Shown: positions 35,791 to 46,650, counted from the stretch's first letter. The stretch: DNA of 64,000 nucleotides from Pisaster brevispinus (GCA_023634235.1 JAMKCF010000001.1:8558758-8622757), one strand, 5' to 3'. Numbers and translations are program-made. The notes: generated from the sequence alone by a model not told the origin.

Positions 35791-35859
35791 CAGATTGACA
35801 GATCTATAGCATTTCTCTATAATTTGTTCCCATCTATCCTATAGGATTAACATATAAAT

Positions 35860-36180
35860 TGCTTATAGCAAATTAAAAAGTCTTATAGCATTTCTAAAGG
35901 ACTGTTCTTATAGTTTCCTTTTGACTTATACAGGATTCGTATAGGAATTGTCTTTTACGAAATGAAAAAGTCTTACAGCAATTATCAATGAATGTTTTAA
36001 GGATCCTATAGTACTATTATAGGATTCGTGTAGGAATTGTCTTTTAGGATTTGAAAAAGTATTATAGCATTTTCCTATAAATGTTCTTATAGGATCCTGT
36101 AGAACTATTACAGGATTCATTGAGGAATTTTCTTATAGGAAGGGACGAAATATCTATAGGAAACTTGTAGACGTTCACTT
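35860..36180. repeat. About 90-bp tandem repeat rich in CTATAGGA
   Basis: Three and a half imperfect units contain ATAGGATTCGTATAGGAATT, GTCTTTTA, GAAAAAGT(A/C)TTA(C/T)AGCA and AATGTTCTTATAGGATCCTA. Anchors near 35930, 36020 and 36111 are about 90 bp apart. The units are rich in the palindromic core CCTATAGG. They lie just upstream of the CR1-like LINE 5' end. Confidence 0.7.
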
Positions 36181-36270
36181 ATCGGATCTTTAAGATTCAT
36201 CTCATGGGATTCCTATGGTTTTTTTTGTAAGGGTTGGTAGAGTACAAGATATGCAAGATGATACTAGTGG

Positions 36271-36445
36271 TGTATTTGCGTGGGGAAATACTTTAGTCAG
36301 AGTAGCCACAAGCACACAATAGCTGCCTTCTTGGAAAGTGGTTTATTTCGAGAACTCAGCATGACCTTTAACCTGCATACATGGACTCTATATTCATGAG
36401 CATTTAAGTAAGTAGTGCCACAGTGGTTTTTATCAATACATTACA
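36271..36445 (-). mobile_element. Solo LTR (about 175 bp) of a gypsy-like element
   Basis: On the minus strand the sequence runs TGTAATGTATTGAT...AAATACA, with TG...CA ends. It is highly similar to the LTR at 55707-55881, which is followed by a primer-binding-like site and gag. Here no internal sequence follows on either side, so this is a solo LTR. The flanks do not show an obvious target duplication. Confidence 0.68.
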
Positions 36446-38380
36446 CTTCCTCCTCACTAATTATGAAGTGATGAAAATTTTAAGCAGTTCACTTAATTAT
36501 TTATAGAGTTATGGAAAATAGTTTGTTGCGTTCCTTTTATCATGGAGGTAAAAATAGGAGATACAACAAGAGAACACAGCCAATTAAGCCTATTAGCGCC
36601 TCTGGCAACCCTGCAGTAAACCAATGGGGCCACCCGCTGAGATAAGGCTCTCTGTGCAGAGAGTCTAATGCCGCGATTCGGCCGTCCATGCGAACACAAT
36701 TTTTTACTGGAGTAAGGAACCCCCCGACGATCACACAGATCAGGAAAAGAAAACGCATGGGAAGTAGTATTTAACAAGGTATGAGCTTTTCTTCTTTTTT
36801 TATTGGCGAATTTGGACTATTCCTTCAAAGGTTAGTACTAAACTCATATTTTTATGAAACGTGAAAAATTGAAGATTAAGGTTGATACGTAATGGGTTAT
36901 TTAGAAGGCTCCTGTCGTCCCCTGTGATCGAAAATAGTCTTACGAAGCAGTATTTTTCGGTCCTACTACTTGCCGTCAACTCGCCGTCAACTCATTAAAT
37001 ATACATCAAAAATTTATAAATGGGGCATGGAAGTGTTAAGTCTGGGCTAAACTACATATTTCTTATGGTTTTCGGTACAATTTCATTTACAAAAACGATT
37101 TTGTGTTGATAAATAAATAGTATAAACGCAGCGTTAGCCGTTGGCCGCAATCTTTCCTTTTTACGGAGCTTGGACTGTACCATTCATGGTATGGGTGTGC
37201 AGAGAAATGCAAGTATCAAGCTATGGATGGACAACAGAGGGCGCTATATTGCAGATGGCTGCGGGTGGATGGTGCACTCTGGATATCAGAATATTGTGAA
37301 TGCGAGTTTTTCTCAAATAACTATTTTGCCTTTTTGGCAAGTATTCAGTTATAAATTACTTAGGCCTAGAGCTTGATTCTGGACAATGAGTTTTCTGATA
37401 GATCATACTGTAACTGATAGTGATACAGATCTTTACATGGACAAGGCTTGAATTGAAAGCAGGTCGGTGACTACAATACTGTTCCATGGATGTGTATTCT
37501 AATAATACTAGTAATAGTAATAAAATATGTGTCCAGATTTTATAAAATACTCAAATGAGATCTTTTGGTAAAAACTTGTGACAAGTGGTAGCAGGATTGA
37601 GGAATGGAAACTGATAACACAAAAGAAAATTTCACGTTTTTTTACAACTCCTTTCAGGTTTGTTGAAGAAGAAACAAAGAATTTATTGTTAATGTCACAT
37701 ATCTGTTTATTTAATTCCGATCCCACTTTATCTATCAACAGGACTAAACAAAACAGCCATACATGAAGCCATCTTTTCATTATTATACAGTGAGGTGGCT
37801 TGCCCTTTATTTCTTGAATTATTGTTCATGCATTATGTTGACTAAGCCTCATTGTATCGATGTTGCTAAGCATGCAATAATCAATTCATTTTATCGCATA
37901 AACGATAAAATACATTATTCGCCGCAGAAGACCCCCGCAGTGTACCAGGCCGTGCTGCAATACATGGTGCTGACAGTTTGGATATTGGCGTCCTCTGCTG
38001 CATGGTTGTTGGGCAATAATTTTGTTAGGCTTGCCTTGGTGACGTTCCTTGTGGTGGTTTGGACGTAAGCCATAAAGGTAACCCAACTTTCCCGGGGTAG
38101 CAAGGCTGACCTTTATGCAAAGTGTGTGTGGTCAAATTGACCTTTATTTTAGATTGCGTAACAAAAGCATGGTACTTCTGAGTAGCGGGAAAGCTAATCA
38201 CTTCGGCTCAGCTTTCTCTGAGAGTAACATTTACTTCGAAAACTTTAAAATTTTCAATCGTAAGGAATTGTTGAATTTTTCGCAATCATTTGCGGGCCAG
38301 TTTCGGTCATTGTTGGAGATTTTGGTCTAACAGAGGTTTTTCTGCGGCACATTCCGTCTTCATACAAGTTATCTACGGCA
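36446..38380. other. Non-coding stretch before the tyrosine-recombinase element
   Basis: No supported gene. Short open frames here show no recognisable motifs. The 5' repeats of the downstream retroelement may begin in its last few hundred bases (38.1-38.4 kb), but I cannot define the edge. Confidence 0.4.
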
Positions 38381-38424
38381 GAGCCTTGCGAACGTTTTAA
38401 CTCGCGAGTTTTTCTGGAGGAAGA

Positions 38425-39765
38425 ATGCCTCGTCCAGTACGGAAGAAGACGCGTCCGGGGAGAATGGACTCGCCGCTGCTGCCAATGCGGGGCCGTGGCC
38501 GTGGCCGGGGCCGGGGCCGGGGCCGTGGATCAAAGGGTCGGCCGCGGATGAACCAGCAGCCGCCCATAGACCAGCAGACGTCGGCGGAGGTTCCGGTGGA
38601 TGAGAGCACCACCTCGGCCATTGCTGCTGACGACAGCAGCTCTGGACAGCCATCTCTGGGCCAGAATATCATGGAGGGGACGGCCGCACCGTCGTCAGCG
38701 TCTTCAGCCGGACCGTTGCTGGCTGGACCATCGCCGATAGGACATCCGTCAGGAGGAGGACCAACAGTATCGGGACCATCGCCACTATATCCAGTTGGTC
38801 ATGCCGGTACGTTAAACGATTTGGGGTTTAATAACCAACAGGGTGCAGGGGTTTTACCTGCCTTATCTGGGATTGTCGTTCCTCCTTTTTCTAATTTACT
38901 AGAGGGGTATGGGAGACCCACCCCTATTCCATCTGTACAAGATAGTTGTGGGCTAGGATTACATGTCTCTCAAGCCATGAAGGAAAAAATTTGGAATTCC
39001 CAGTATGTTGACATGGCTTTGTTGTTCCGTGACAACGCAGTGTTATCGTTGGCCTCGGCCGACAGTGGCACTGGGTTGTCGATGATGGTGGATGAGCAAG
39101 GTCGGGTGGTCTTTCGCCCGGCCTCAGCGCCACCGCGGAAATTGCAGACCATCGATCACTGTTTTCTCTGTGCGCCATCCCATGCGTTTTGGTGAATTAT
39201 TAAAGTATGCGGAGACCATTCGCCTAGCTGCTGCGCAGTTCCCCGGGTTGGGCTGGCGTAGCAATGACGAGCAATTTCGCTTGCGTCAGGAAGCGCAGCC
39301 CTCCCGCTCTTGGGCAATGCTTGACACCGAGCTTTGGGTTACTGTTGCTGCTGCTACCGCTACTGGTTATATGCCAGTCGCTGCGGCTACTTACAGTAAC
39401 ACGGGCAAACAGTTTTCCTCGCCCATGTCAAAGGGTGGCCCCTTGGCCTGTGATGCGTTTAATGCAGGGGGTTGTAGGTGGAACCCTTGCAATATCCCCA
39501 TCGTTGCGCTAGTTGCTCCCGCTTTGGGCATGGGGCAGCTTCTTGTCGCATAGGTAAGGGCAGGCAGGGTGGCTTGCCAGCCGGTGGCTTTGGCGGCAGC
39601 AAGGGTTATAGAACAGCTCAGCAGAGTGTCCCAGCGGCCCGAAGACCGGGGGGTGCGCCTACTGTTCGCGCTAGCGCAACAACCGCATCTTCACCTGCGG
39701 TTCAACCTGTGTCCAACAAGGCCGTTAATTATGCACGTAATTTTCGTCCCTCCAACACCAATTAA
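38425..39765 (+). pseudogene. Gag-like protein of the tyrosine-recombinase retroelement
   Basis: Begins MPRPVRKKTRPGRMD with an Arg-Gly repeat and a Gly/Pro-rich region. It continues with SQAMKEKIWNSQYVDMALL, then in another frame FGELLKYAETIRLAAAQFPG and NDEQFRLRQE, then ACDAFNAGGCRWNPC, and in a third frame HRCASCSRFGHGAASC, together a Cys/His knuckle region. This layout matches gag of DIRS/Ngaro elements. Frame breaks near 39165 and 39480 inactivate it. Confidence 0.62.
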
Positions 39766-39876
39766 GATTAACACTTTAAGAAATTGGCTGTCCTTTTATC
39801 CGGACAGGCGTAATGCTAGTTTGTTAAGTGCAGGGTTTTCTGAGGGGTTTCAACTTGGCTATCGTGGCCCACGCTT

Positions 39877-41265
39877 GTGTCGGGACTTGGTAGCCTCTGT
39901 TCAGCCACTGAGCAGCCAGACGTAGTATTAACTAAGTTACACAAAGAGATTAAATTGGGTAGGGTTGCCGGCCCATTCAAGCATAGACCTTTCGCAAATT
40001 TACAGTGTTCGCCAATCGGACTGGTTCCCAAGCACGACCCAGGCGAGTTTCGCCTTATTCACAATCTGTCGTTCCCGTCTGGTGGCTCAATTAATGATTT
40101 TATTGATGAGGATATTTGTACAGTGCATTATAATTCGTTCGACACGGCAGTTGACTTAGTTGTTTCTTCAGGCCAACGCTCATGGGTAGCAAAATCTGAT
40201 ATTAAATCTGCATTTCGACTTCTTCCAGTGGTCCCCTCCGATTATGAGCTTCTTGGGTTCGTATTTCAGGGTGAATTTTACTATGATAAATGCTTACCAA
40301 TGGGTTGTTCTGTATTGTGTTCCTTATTTGAAGCATTCAGTACTTTCCTTGAGTTTCAAGTTAAACGTGTTTCCCAGTCTGTTAATGTTACCCATTATTT
40401 AGATGATTTTTTGTTTGTGGGCGAGTCTCAGTCGGATTGTCCTGCTTTGTTGCAGACTTTTCGGAGTGTTTGCAATCAGTTGAGTGTTCCAATTGCGGAA
40501 GAAAAGACCATGGGACCAAGCCAGGTTATAACTTATTTAGGGCTTGAAATAGACACTATCCAGCAGCTAGTAAGGGTGCCTGCGGTTAAAGTACTGGCAC
40601 TCCGCCAGCAAATCAATAGGTTTTTAGGAAAGAGTAAACTGTCACTGAGGGAAATCCAGTCCCTGGTCGGGTCCCTTAACTTTGTGTGCAGGGCGGTTGC
40701 CCCAGGTAGGGCTTTTACACGTCGTTTAATCGGCCTTACGCGGGGTTTGCGTAAACCACATCACAAAGTCCGCATCTCTGCTGGCGCAAAAATGGACCTA
40801 GTTATGTGGCTGGATGAGGGTATTGACTTGTTCACCGATGCAGCTGCCAGCATTGGTTTTGGGGGCTACTTTAATGGTAAATGGTTTCATGCTAAGTGGG
40901 CCCCAGAATTGTTAGCGCTGTCACCATCCATCGCTTTCTTAGAGTTTTATCCGTTAGTTGTTGCTGTGTATTGCTGGGGCGATTTACTCGTGAACCACAA
41001 GGTGCGATTTCGATGTGACAACAGTGCTGTTGTACACATCATTAATAAGCAGACTTCACGTTGTGATATGATAATGCATTTGGTTCGGTTATTTGTGTGT
41101 CGGTGTTTGCGGTGCAATATCGCGTTTAAGGCAATTCATGTACCTGGGGTGCGAAATGATATTGAGGATTCCCTTTCACGTTTCCAGGTCGACCGTTTTC
41201 GCATGGCAGCGCCGCGAGCAGAATTAACCATGACACCTCTTCCAAACCTGCCGCCAATGTGGTAG
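39877..41265 (+). CDS. Reverse transcriptase-RNase H of the tyrosine-recombinase retroelement
   Basis: A 462-codon open frame with RT motifs: KHDPGEFRLIHNLSFP, SDIKSAFRLLPV (first Asp), LPMGCSVLCSLFEAF, HYLDDFLFVGES (YLDD catalytic pair) and YLGLEID. A connection segment with SLREIQSLVGSLNFVCRAV follows, then an RNase H domain (FTDAAASIGFGGYF, FLEFYPLVVAV, FRCDNSAVV, VPGVRNDIEDSLSR). All catalytic Asp residues are visible and the frame has no stop, so this part may be intact. It copies the element RNA into DNA. Confidence 0.78.
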   Translation: MSGLGSLCSATEQPDVVLTKLHKEIKLGRVAGPFKHRPFANLQCSPIGLVPKHDPGEFRLIHNLSFPSGGSINDFIDEDICTVHYNSFDTAVDLVVSSGQRSWVAKSDIKSAFRLLPVVPSDYELLGFVFQGEFYYDKCLPMGCSVLCSLFEAFSTFLEFQVKRVSQSVNVTHYLDDFLFVGESQSDCPALLQTFRSVCNQLSVPIAEEKTMGPSQVITYLGLEIDTIQQLVRVPAVKVLALRQQINRFLGKSKLSLREIQSLVGSLNFVCRAVAPGRAFTRRLIGLTRGLRKPHHKVRISAGAKMDLVMWLDEGIDLFTDAAASIGFGGYFNGKWFHAKWAPELLALSPSIAFLEFYPLVVAVYCWGDLLVNHKVRFRCDNSAVVHIINKQTSRCDMIMHLVRLFVCRCLRCNIAFKAIHVPGVRNDIEDSLSRFQVDRFRMAAPRAELTMTPLPNLPPMW

Positions 41266-41880
41266 AAGGTGAGATTTCCCGCTTGTTAATTGCCGCTTTG
41301 GCGCCCAATACTCATAAGACATATCAGGTTGGCTGGCGTGCTTTTTGTCAATTTAAACAACTGAGCGGCACATACGAGTTTGTTTCCCCTGCGTTAGTAC
41401 ACGACGTTCGTGAGTTTGTGGCCTCGTTGTCATAACAGAATTTGGCACCCGCTACCATTGCCACGTATGTTTCTGGGGTGGGCTATGTTCACAAGTTGCG
41501 TGGTTGGCCGGATCCTACCAGAGATTTTTTGGTGTCTAAGTTACTGGATGGTTGTCGGAGGCTTTCTGGGGCGGCAGATCAACGTTTGCCAATAACGTTG
41601 CCTTTGTTGTCAATTTTATTACAGGCCGTCCCTCATAACTGCTCCTCATCTTTCGAGGCTTTACTTTTCAGGGCAGTAATGTTAAGTGCATGTTTTGGTT
41701 CCATAAGCTGTTGGACACTCAATTCTCGGTGGCCGTCTCCCCGGTTGATAATAGTGCATTTGGGCACCAATGATTTAGTTGCAACAGATTCTTTCTGCAT
41801 GCGGCATGCGGCCACCTCTGTTATCGACAATAAGTCTGGTAGGCTTTTATCTCATTATTTTAAAACACTGTTGTTTAATT
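41266..41880 (+). pseudogene. Truncated tyrosine recombinase and SGNH remnant
   Basis: After the RT frame, the translation shows SRLLIAALAPNTHKTYQVGW and FCQFKQLSG, a stop (TAA near 41432), then LAPATIATYVSGVGYVHKLRG and LLFRAVMLSACFG: the N-terminal SAM-like half of a tyrosine recombinase. The catalytic half with R..HxxR..Y is missing. At about 41700 the sequence jumps to LIIVHLGTNDLVAT, which looks like a block of an SGNH hydrolase. An internal deletion joined the two. Confidence 0.62.
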
Positions 41881-42030
41881 AGTGTTATATATAGAGGCTG
41901 GGCAAACTGCCCCCTCATTTTATCTATGGCAAGCTGCCAAGTACACTGCTGTTTAGTTAGTGTTATATATAGAGGCTGGGCAAGCTGCCCCCTCATTTTA
42001 TCTATGGCAAGCTGCCAAGTAATCCGGGCC
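41865..42030 (+). repeat. Tandem 80-bp direct repeats at the retroelement 3' end
   Basis: Two nearly identical copies of GTTATATATAGAGGCTGGGC and CCCCCTCATTTTATCTATGG lie at about 41883-41960 and 41961-42022. They are followed by further GGGCAAGCTGCC hairpin sequence at 42045-42070. Confidence 0.75.
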
Positions 42031-42399
42031 CGGTACATTTTGATGGGCAAGCTGCCCTTGGGCATTTGCCCTTCATTAAGTCATGATTATGTCATGAGTT
42101 TAATATGTATTGCATTTTGTTGTATTCTCGTACATGTTTACCAAGCTGGTAATTGACCAGATCTTGTTAGTAATAAAAGCAGTTGAAGCTGCGCCAAAAG
42201 TCAAGTAATGTTTTTGTTACTATATTATTTTGGGGTGTCGTCTGAGAATAAGATAGTCTAAAACTCTTCTTTTAAAAGAATAAACAAAGAAACAATTTTT
42301 TCAATTCGGCACAGATCCTCTTGTTTATTTGACTGTGATCTGACTTTGTAACCAATCATGACAAAGAAATATAAAACAGCTTTACAATTTAGTAATACT

Positions 42400-42820
42400 A
42401 CAACGTAAACCGGTTACAATTTAGTGGCAAAATGGCGGGCAAGTGTTCACTAGTTAAATATTTTTATTTGCCAAGAACAGCCCTCAGCTTCGTAAAAAAT
42501 TTATTTATTTTTTTTTTTTTTATAAGCAACAAAATGTAAATCAGTTAAATGGCGGACAATGTTCACTAGTTAAATATTTTAATTGCCAGGAACAACTCTC
42601 AGCTTTAATCTAAATCAACATTTTGTCATGCCCGTGAGGTCACAGTAACAAATAAAAATTTGTGTTTTTTCATAAAGCGACGAGATGTAAATCAGTTATA
42701 ATGGCGGCCAATGATCGCTAGTTAAATATTTTAATTGCCAAAAACAACTCTCAGCTTCATATAAAATACCAGTTATAATGGTGGAAATGTACACAAGTTT
42801 AATATTTTAAACGACATTTT
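42400..42820 (+). repeat. Three to four tandem copies of an ATGGCGG-containing repeat
   Basis: Units of about 115-175 bp share (A/T)ATGGCGG(C/G)(C/A)AA, TCACTAGTTAAATATTTT, AATTGCCAAGAACAACTCTC and TCAGCTT, starting near 42430, 42548, 42698 and, degraded, 42775. They lie between the retroelement and the Mutator-like element, where subterminal repeats of either could be. Confidence 0.68.
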
Positions 42821-43115
42821 GCAGAGAACTGTGGCTGGTAGTGATAGAAATTGGTATTGATGATAAACATAAATCAGGATACTGAGTGACATTCTTTGAC
42901 TAAATATATCAATCGCCAAGATTTTGAAAGTTTAAATAAAGTGTTGTCTGTACTTGTTAAAATCAGATAACAAAAACGAAGAGAGAACCGTCTCTTCTGT
43001 ATGAACTAATTATTTTGCATTATGTTATGAACTGATTGTGACGGTCTTTGCTGTTCGAATTCGTTTTCGCTGACCTGGTTTCTTGGCAGTGAGTGGGGTT
43101 TTGGGTATATTTAAT

Positions 43116-44701
43116 TTACCATCGGATGATGTTACAAATTTTGAGCTTTTTCTGTGCCAAGAAATAAACTTGTGAAGTTGTTTTTTTCTCCAGATCAGTT
43201 TTTGTTGCCCATACCTGAGGGTGGATTTTGAATTTTCCAGAAACCCATGGAGCTAGTTGGTAATGTCCTTGTCCATACATGGCACGTTGCATTTCAAGGT
43301 ACTGCAGCTTAATTATGTCATGTAAGTGGTTAATTAGATCAGGCAATCTCGAGGGTTTCCAGTTCGTATTAAGTTTCATTATATGGTTCATTGCCTCACA
43401 AGAATTGTTCTTCCAGTTCATGGGCACTGAGTTCTTACTTAAACGGGGAGCAACAACGTAATGACGTAACGATGGCACTAATCTGTTTCTGAAATAGGTC
43501 GAAAATAATGGTAAATTTAATTCATAATTTTCCCCAAGGTGTACTACTTCAGCTTCAAAATCCACAATGTCATTGACGCTCAGTGGCCCATCGGGTCCAA
43601 AGATGTCATTTAGTATCTTAGATTTTTGTTTATCATCAACACCAATCTTTTTCACTAAATACCTGTACACAAAACAAAAGTTGCATCATGGAAACAATGT
43701 TCTGCCGCCTTTGTCAAAGCCTTTTCTTCATCTGATCCTAGAATTAAATTACTACATCCTAAATGAGTTTCGCTTATACCTATGTCTAGTACACTCTGCA
43801 TATGTGAAAAGAATTGATGATATGTATTATAACTGCCGTCCCAGTGTAAGTAAACAGGCCCTAACATAATTGGTACAGTTTGAGTCTCTGACCTAACAAG
43901 ATTGGGATGTTGGAATACAAATGATGTAACAAAGCAGGATCCTAAATTGAATGTTCTGTCGATGCCTAATATTGTCTTTGATCTATCATCTTTACAAATA
44001 TTTACCATATCTTTTAGTTGTTCTTCATTGTATAGTATAATTGATGGTGGTTTGCCCTTTGTTTGGATTATCTCTTGAATTATTGAACTATCGTGCATCA
44101 TGTTTATTACTGCTTGAACATCATCAGCAGTGTTTGCTCTACTACTGTGATGTGGCCTTTCACCTGTGCTTACCTTATGTTTCATGTTTTGAACTTGTTT
44201 GAGATTCCTGGGGGCCGCTTCTGTGTCATTAATTACTAAAGATTGATATACATTTCTTGGATTTGAAGTAGTTACATCTTTTCTCATTTTATCAAGGATT
44301 GATTTTGACGTCCTAATGTAATTGTTATTACCATGTTTCTGATTTCCATGACTGTTATAAGAATGGGGAATATGTCCAATGTATTCTACAACTGCCGTGT
44401 TAAGTTTGCATTTATTATTTGGTAACTGGTCAAACCAGGTGATGCGCCTTTTAAAATTTGCGTCTCTCTTGAGGGTTGAAGAAAATCGCTTCATTGTAAA
44501 AATAGTGTCATCACCTGGCTGTGGTTTTAAAGGCTGAAGTTTTCGGCTACCTGTGCAATATTTTCCATACTTTTTAATATGCTTCAATCCACCATCACTA
44601 CATACAATGAAATCAGTTGTGGAAGATATTCTGCTATTCCAGATACCAGTCATCAGTGAAATCACTCTGCTTTCCCATTTTCCTATTTTTAATATTTTCA
44701 C
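43116..44701 (-). pseudogene. MULE-like transposase
   Basis: The first part (44701-43680) has RRITWFDQLPN, YNEEQLKDMVNIC, LGIDRTFNLGSCFVT (first catalytic Asp), PIMLGPVYLHWDGSY, LILGSDEEKALTKAAEHCF (second Asp) and FVLCTG. The second part (43670-43116) continues with RYLVKKIGVDD, a helical insertion and WKNNSCEAMNHIMK (likely catalytic Glu), then a C-terminal tail. This DDE order with a long helical insertion before the Glu is typical of Mutator-like transposases. A CTTTTGTTTTGT/GTACAGG boundary near 43668 looks like a splice junction. N-terminally the frame is shifted from the proline-rich part near 44650-44700. Confidence 0.66.
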
Positions 44702-44964
44702 TGTTGTTAATTACAAAGTACATATTATCTTTATAACCTGGTGGAATCTGAAAAATTTCGGGCGTTTCATCACAGACTATTTTATAAAATTCAGTAGGAT
44801 TTAGAAAAGTGTTAACAAGTCTTTTGCCAAAAGGCTGGACCTGGGGAATTTCCTCTGAAGAATTTTCATCAGACAAATCTAACCTTTTCCTTACTCGTCT
44901 AGAATTGTTGCATTTACCTTTTCTTTTCTCTGCTCTGGTACCATCAAGAGCAGATGTTCTAATG

Positions 44965-45740
44965 TCAAACTCGTCTTCTGATGCAGGAAAGTTCTGATCC
45001 CAAAGTGCCTTGCCCAGAGCAGATGTTGGAGAGGGAGCTGGAGACAGATCTGCGATCGGGACTTGGTGAGCTGGGGATAGAACTGACGAGGGAACAGGAG
45101 CTGGAGATGAAGGTAAACCAGCAGGGGTCGTAGCTAGTGACAGAAGAGGTGAAACTGGGGACTGAATGGAAACTGGAGATGGAGACGTCGGTGAAGATAG
45201 AGTTCTTGGTGAACGGACTGGAGATGGAGAGTCGATGAGAGAGATGCATGGGGGTGAGCCAGCAGGAGACGAAATAGTGGACTGAATGGAAACTGGAGAT
45301 GGAGACGTCGGTGAAGATAGAGTTCTTGGTGAACGGACTGGAGATGGAGAGTCGATGAGAGAGATGCATGGGGGTGAGCCAGCAGGAGACGAAATAGTGG
45401 ACTGAATGGAAACTGGAGATGGAGACGTCGGTGAAGATAGAGTTCTTGGTGAACGGACTGGAGATGGAGAGTCGATGAGAGAGATGCATGGGGGTGAGCC
45501 AGCAGGAGACGAAATAGTGGACTGAATGGAAACTGGAGATGGAGACATCGGTGAAGATAGAGTTCTTGGTGAACGGACTGGAGATGGAGAGTCGATGAGA
45601 GAGATGCATGGGGGTGAGCCAGCAGGAGACGAAATAGTGGACTGAATGGAAACTGGAGATGGAGACATCGGTGAAGATAGAGTTCTTGGTGGACGGACTG
45701 GAGATGGAGTCGATGAGAGAGGATGAGAGAGATGCATGGG
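44965..45740 (-). repeat. 120-bp coding minisatellite (about five units) in the Mutator-like gene
   Basis: Units start near 45740, 45640, 45520, 45400 and 45280 and are almost identical. Each encodes 40 residues rich in Ser and Pro, such as SPSPVRSPRTLSSP and TISSPAGSPPCISLIDS. The unit length is a multiple of three, so frame is kept. All three minus frames are open through it; only the Ser/Pro frame connects to flanking coding sequence. An indel in the first unit shifts the frame near 45710. SP-rich repeats look like a disordered, possibly phosphorylated linker. Confidence 0.88.
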
Positions 45741-45809
45741 GCTGAGCCAGCAGGAGACGAAACAGTGGATGGACGGAGGGGAGTGGAAGACACAACTTGA
45801 GCAAATCTT

Positions 45810-46650
45810 TCATGGGGCGGCGTGCATCAGAGGGACAGAGTGATTCGGAGTCCATGTCCCTGTACCAATTAAGTCCATCGTGGTCCACATGATGTACACT
45901 GGCGTTTGAGTGCGCTCAACAGTAGGGTGGAATGTGGTGTTGATTATGCGCACACATAAATCCGCTATTCCATTTACAGGTGGGTAAACTGAAATTATCA
46001 GAACTCCAATAACGGTTGCAGCTGCTTGGATTGTCCAAGCAGATGAATAACCTCCATCCTTAGCACAGCTCAGACAGGCCTCTTGATAAGATGGACTTAC
46101 CAGCCCAACTCCAGACTTCTGGTGCATCTCCATGTAAAACTCGGCATTGGGAACCATTTCCAAACATGTGCGAAATCGCAGCTCAGAAGAGAGCGCCTCG
46201 TCTCCTTTTATGGCTGTGGAGAGTGAGTTAAAAAGACAGTTACTGTTACCGGTTGCCTTGACTGGAGTCAGTTGCCCAGCCCCTCCTGATGACTTCAGTA
46301 GTTTGATAGATGTGGCATCTGGTGTCATGTTAGTGTCTGCTCTGACCTTAGATGTTTGTCCAGGTAGAACCGGGGTTTTACAAATGAGAATTTTCTCCCT
46401 TTCAACTGTCTGCTTCAGGCTCTTGAAGCTTGAAGAACTGCGCTTCAGTCTCTGCATTGAAAGATCGGGAAGGAACTCGAGTGAACTACTACATCTCCTA
46501 CAAACATAGTCAAAAGTCACATCACCCAAAGATGTCAACTCATGAAATGTAAGATGCTCACAGCGACGGTGAAACCAGGCAAGACAGTGACCACACTGAT
46601 TGTTGTTGGTTCGGCACTACTTCCCACAAGCACCACAAGGCCACTTGCAG
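45810..46650 (-). pseudogene. PHD finger and OTU-like cysteine protease domain
   Basis: The N-terminal part reads CGACGK, a stop (TAG at 46617-46619), then QCGHCLAWFHRRC and YVCRRC. The spacing CxxC...CxxC....HxxC...CxxC fits a PHD finger. After a linker, VKATGNSNCLFNSLSTAI holds the OTU Cys block, where the usual Asp-Gly-Asn-Cys is Gly-Asn-Ser-Asn-Cys. LRFRTCLEMVPNAEFYM and GGYSSAWTIQAAATVIGVLI follow, with a possible catalytic His in WTPNHSVPL. OTU proteases cleave ubiquitin or related conjugates. The Cys and His are kept, but the altered Cys-loop and the PHD stop make activity uncertain. It lies directly upstream of the transposase of the same element. Confidence 0.62.

Larger units (their letters stand above)
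25105..35830 (-). mobile_element. Near full-length CR1-like LINE (minus), split by two later insertions
   Basis: Reading from high to low coordinates, pieces of one non-LTR retrotransposon appear in order: coiled-coil ORF1 (35790-35119), SGNH esterase part (34937-34395), AP endonuclease (34262 to about 33105), linker (33192 to about 32790), reverse transcriptase (29414 to 28420), C-terminal RT region (26009-25560) and a 3' tail with TAAA-type repeats at 25105-25130. The gap 29420-32782 is a plus-strand LINE with a CTATT target duplication, and the gap 26010-28413 is a TIR DNA transposon. Without them the element is about 4.9 kb, the usual CR1 size. The endonuclease-to-RT junction reads in frame across the first insertion. 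An ORF1 with an esterase domain is typical of the CR1 group. It is inactive because of frameshifts, stops and small deletions. Confidence 0.78.
38380..42180 (+). mobile_element. Tyrosine-recombinase retrotransposon (DIRS/Ngaro type)
   Basis: In order: gag-like ORF with GRGRGR region and CCHC-like knuckle, reverse transcriptase with RNase H, the N-terminal half of a tyrosine recombinase, and a short SGNH-like remnant (IVHLGTNDL). There is no DDE integrase and there are no LTRs. Two 80-bp direct repeats with GGCTGGGCAAGCTGCC lie at 41880-42025, consistent with the split repeats these elements use. The hydrolase remnant favours a Ngaro-type element. Element edges are approximate. Confidence 0.75.

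Noticed and set aside
36493..36777. 94-codon minus-strand frame
   Set aside because: No recognisable motif; overlapping frames equally open; no splice support.
44965..45888. 307-codon open frame rich in SIFTDVSISSFHSVHYF
   Set aside because: Shadow frame of the 120-bp coding repeat; the Ser/Pro frame connects to the flanking conserved domains.
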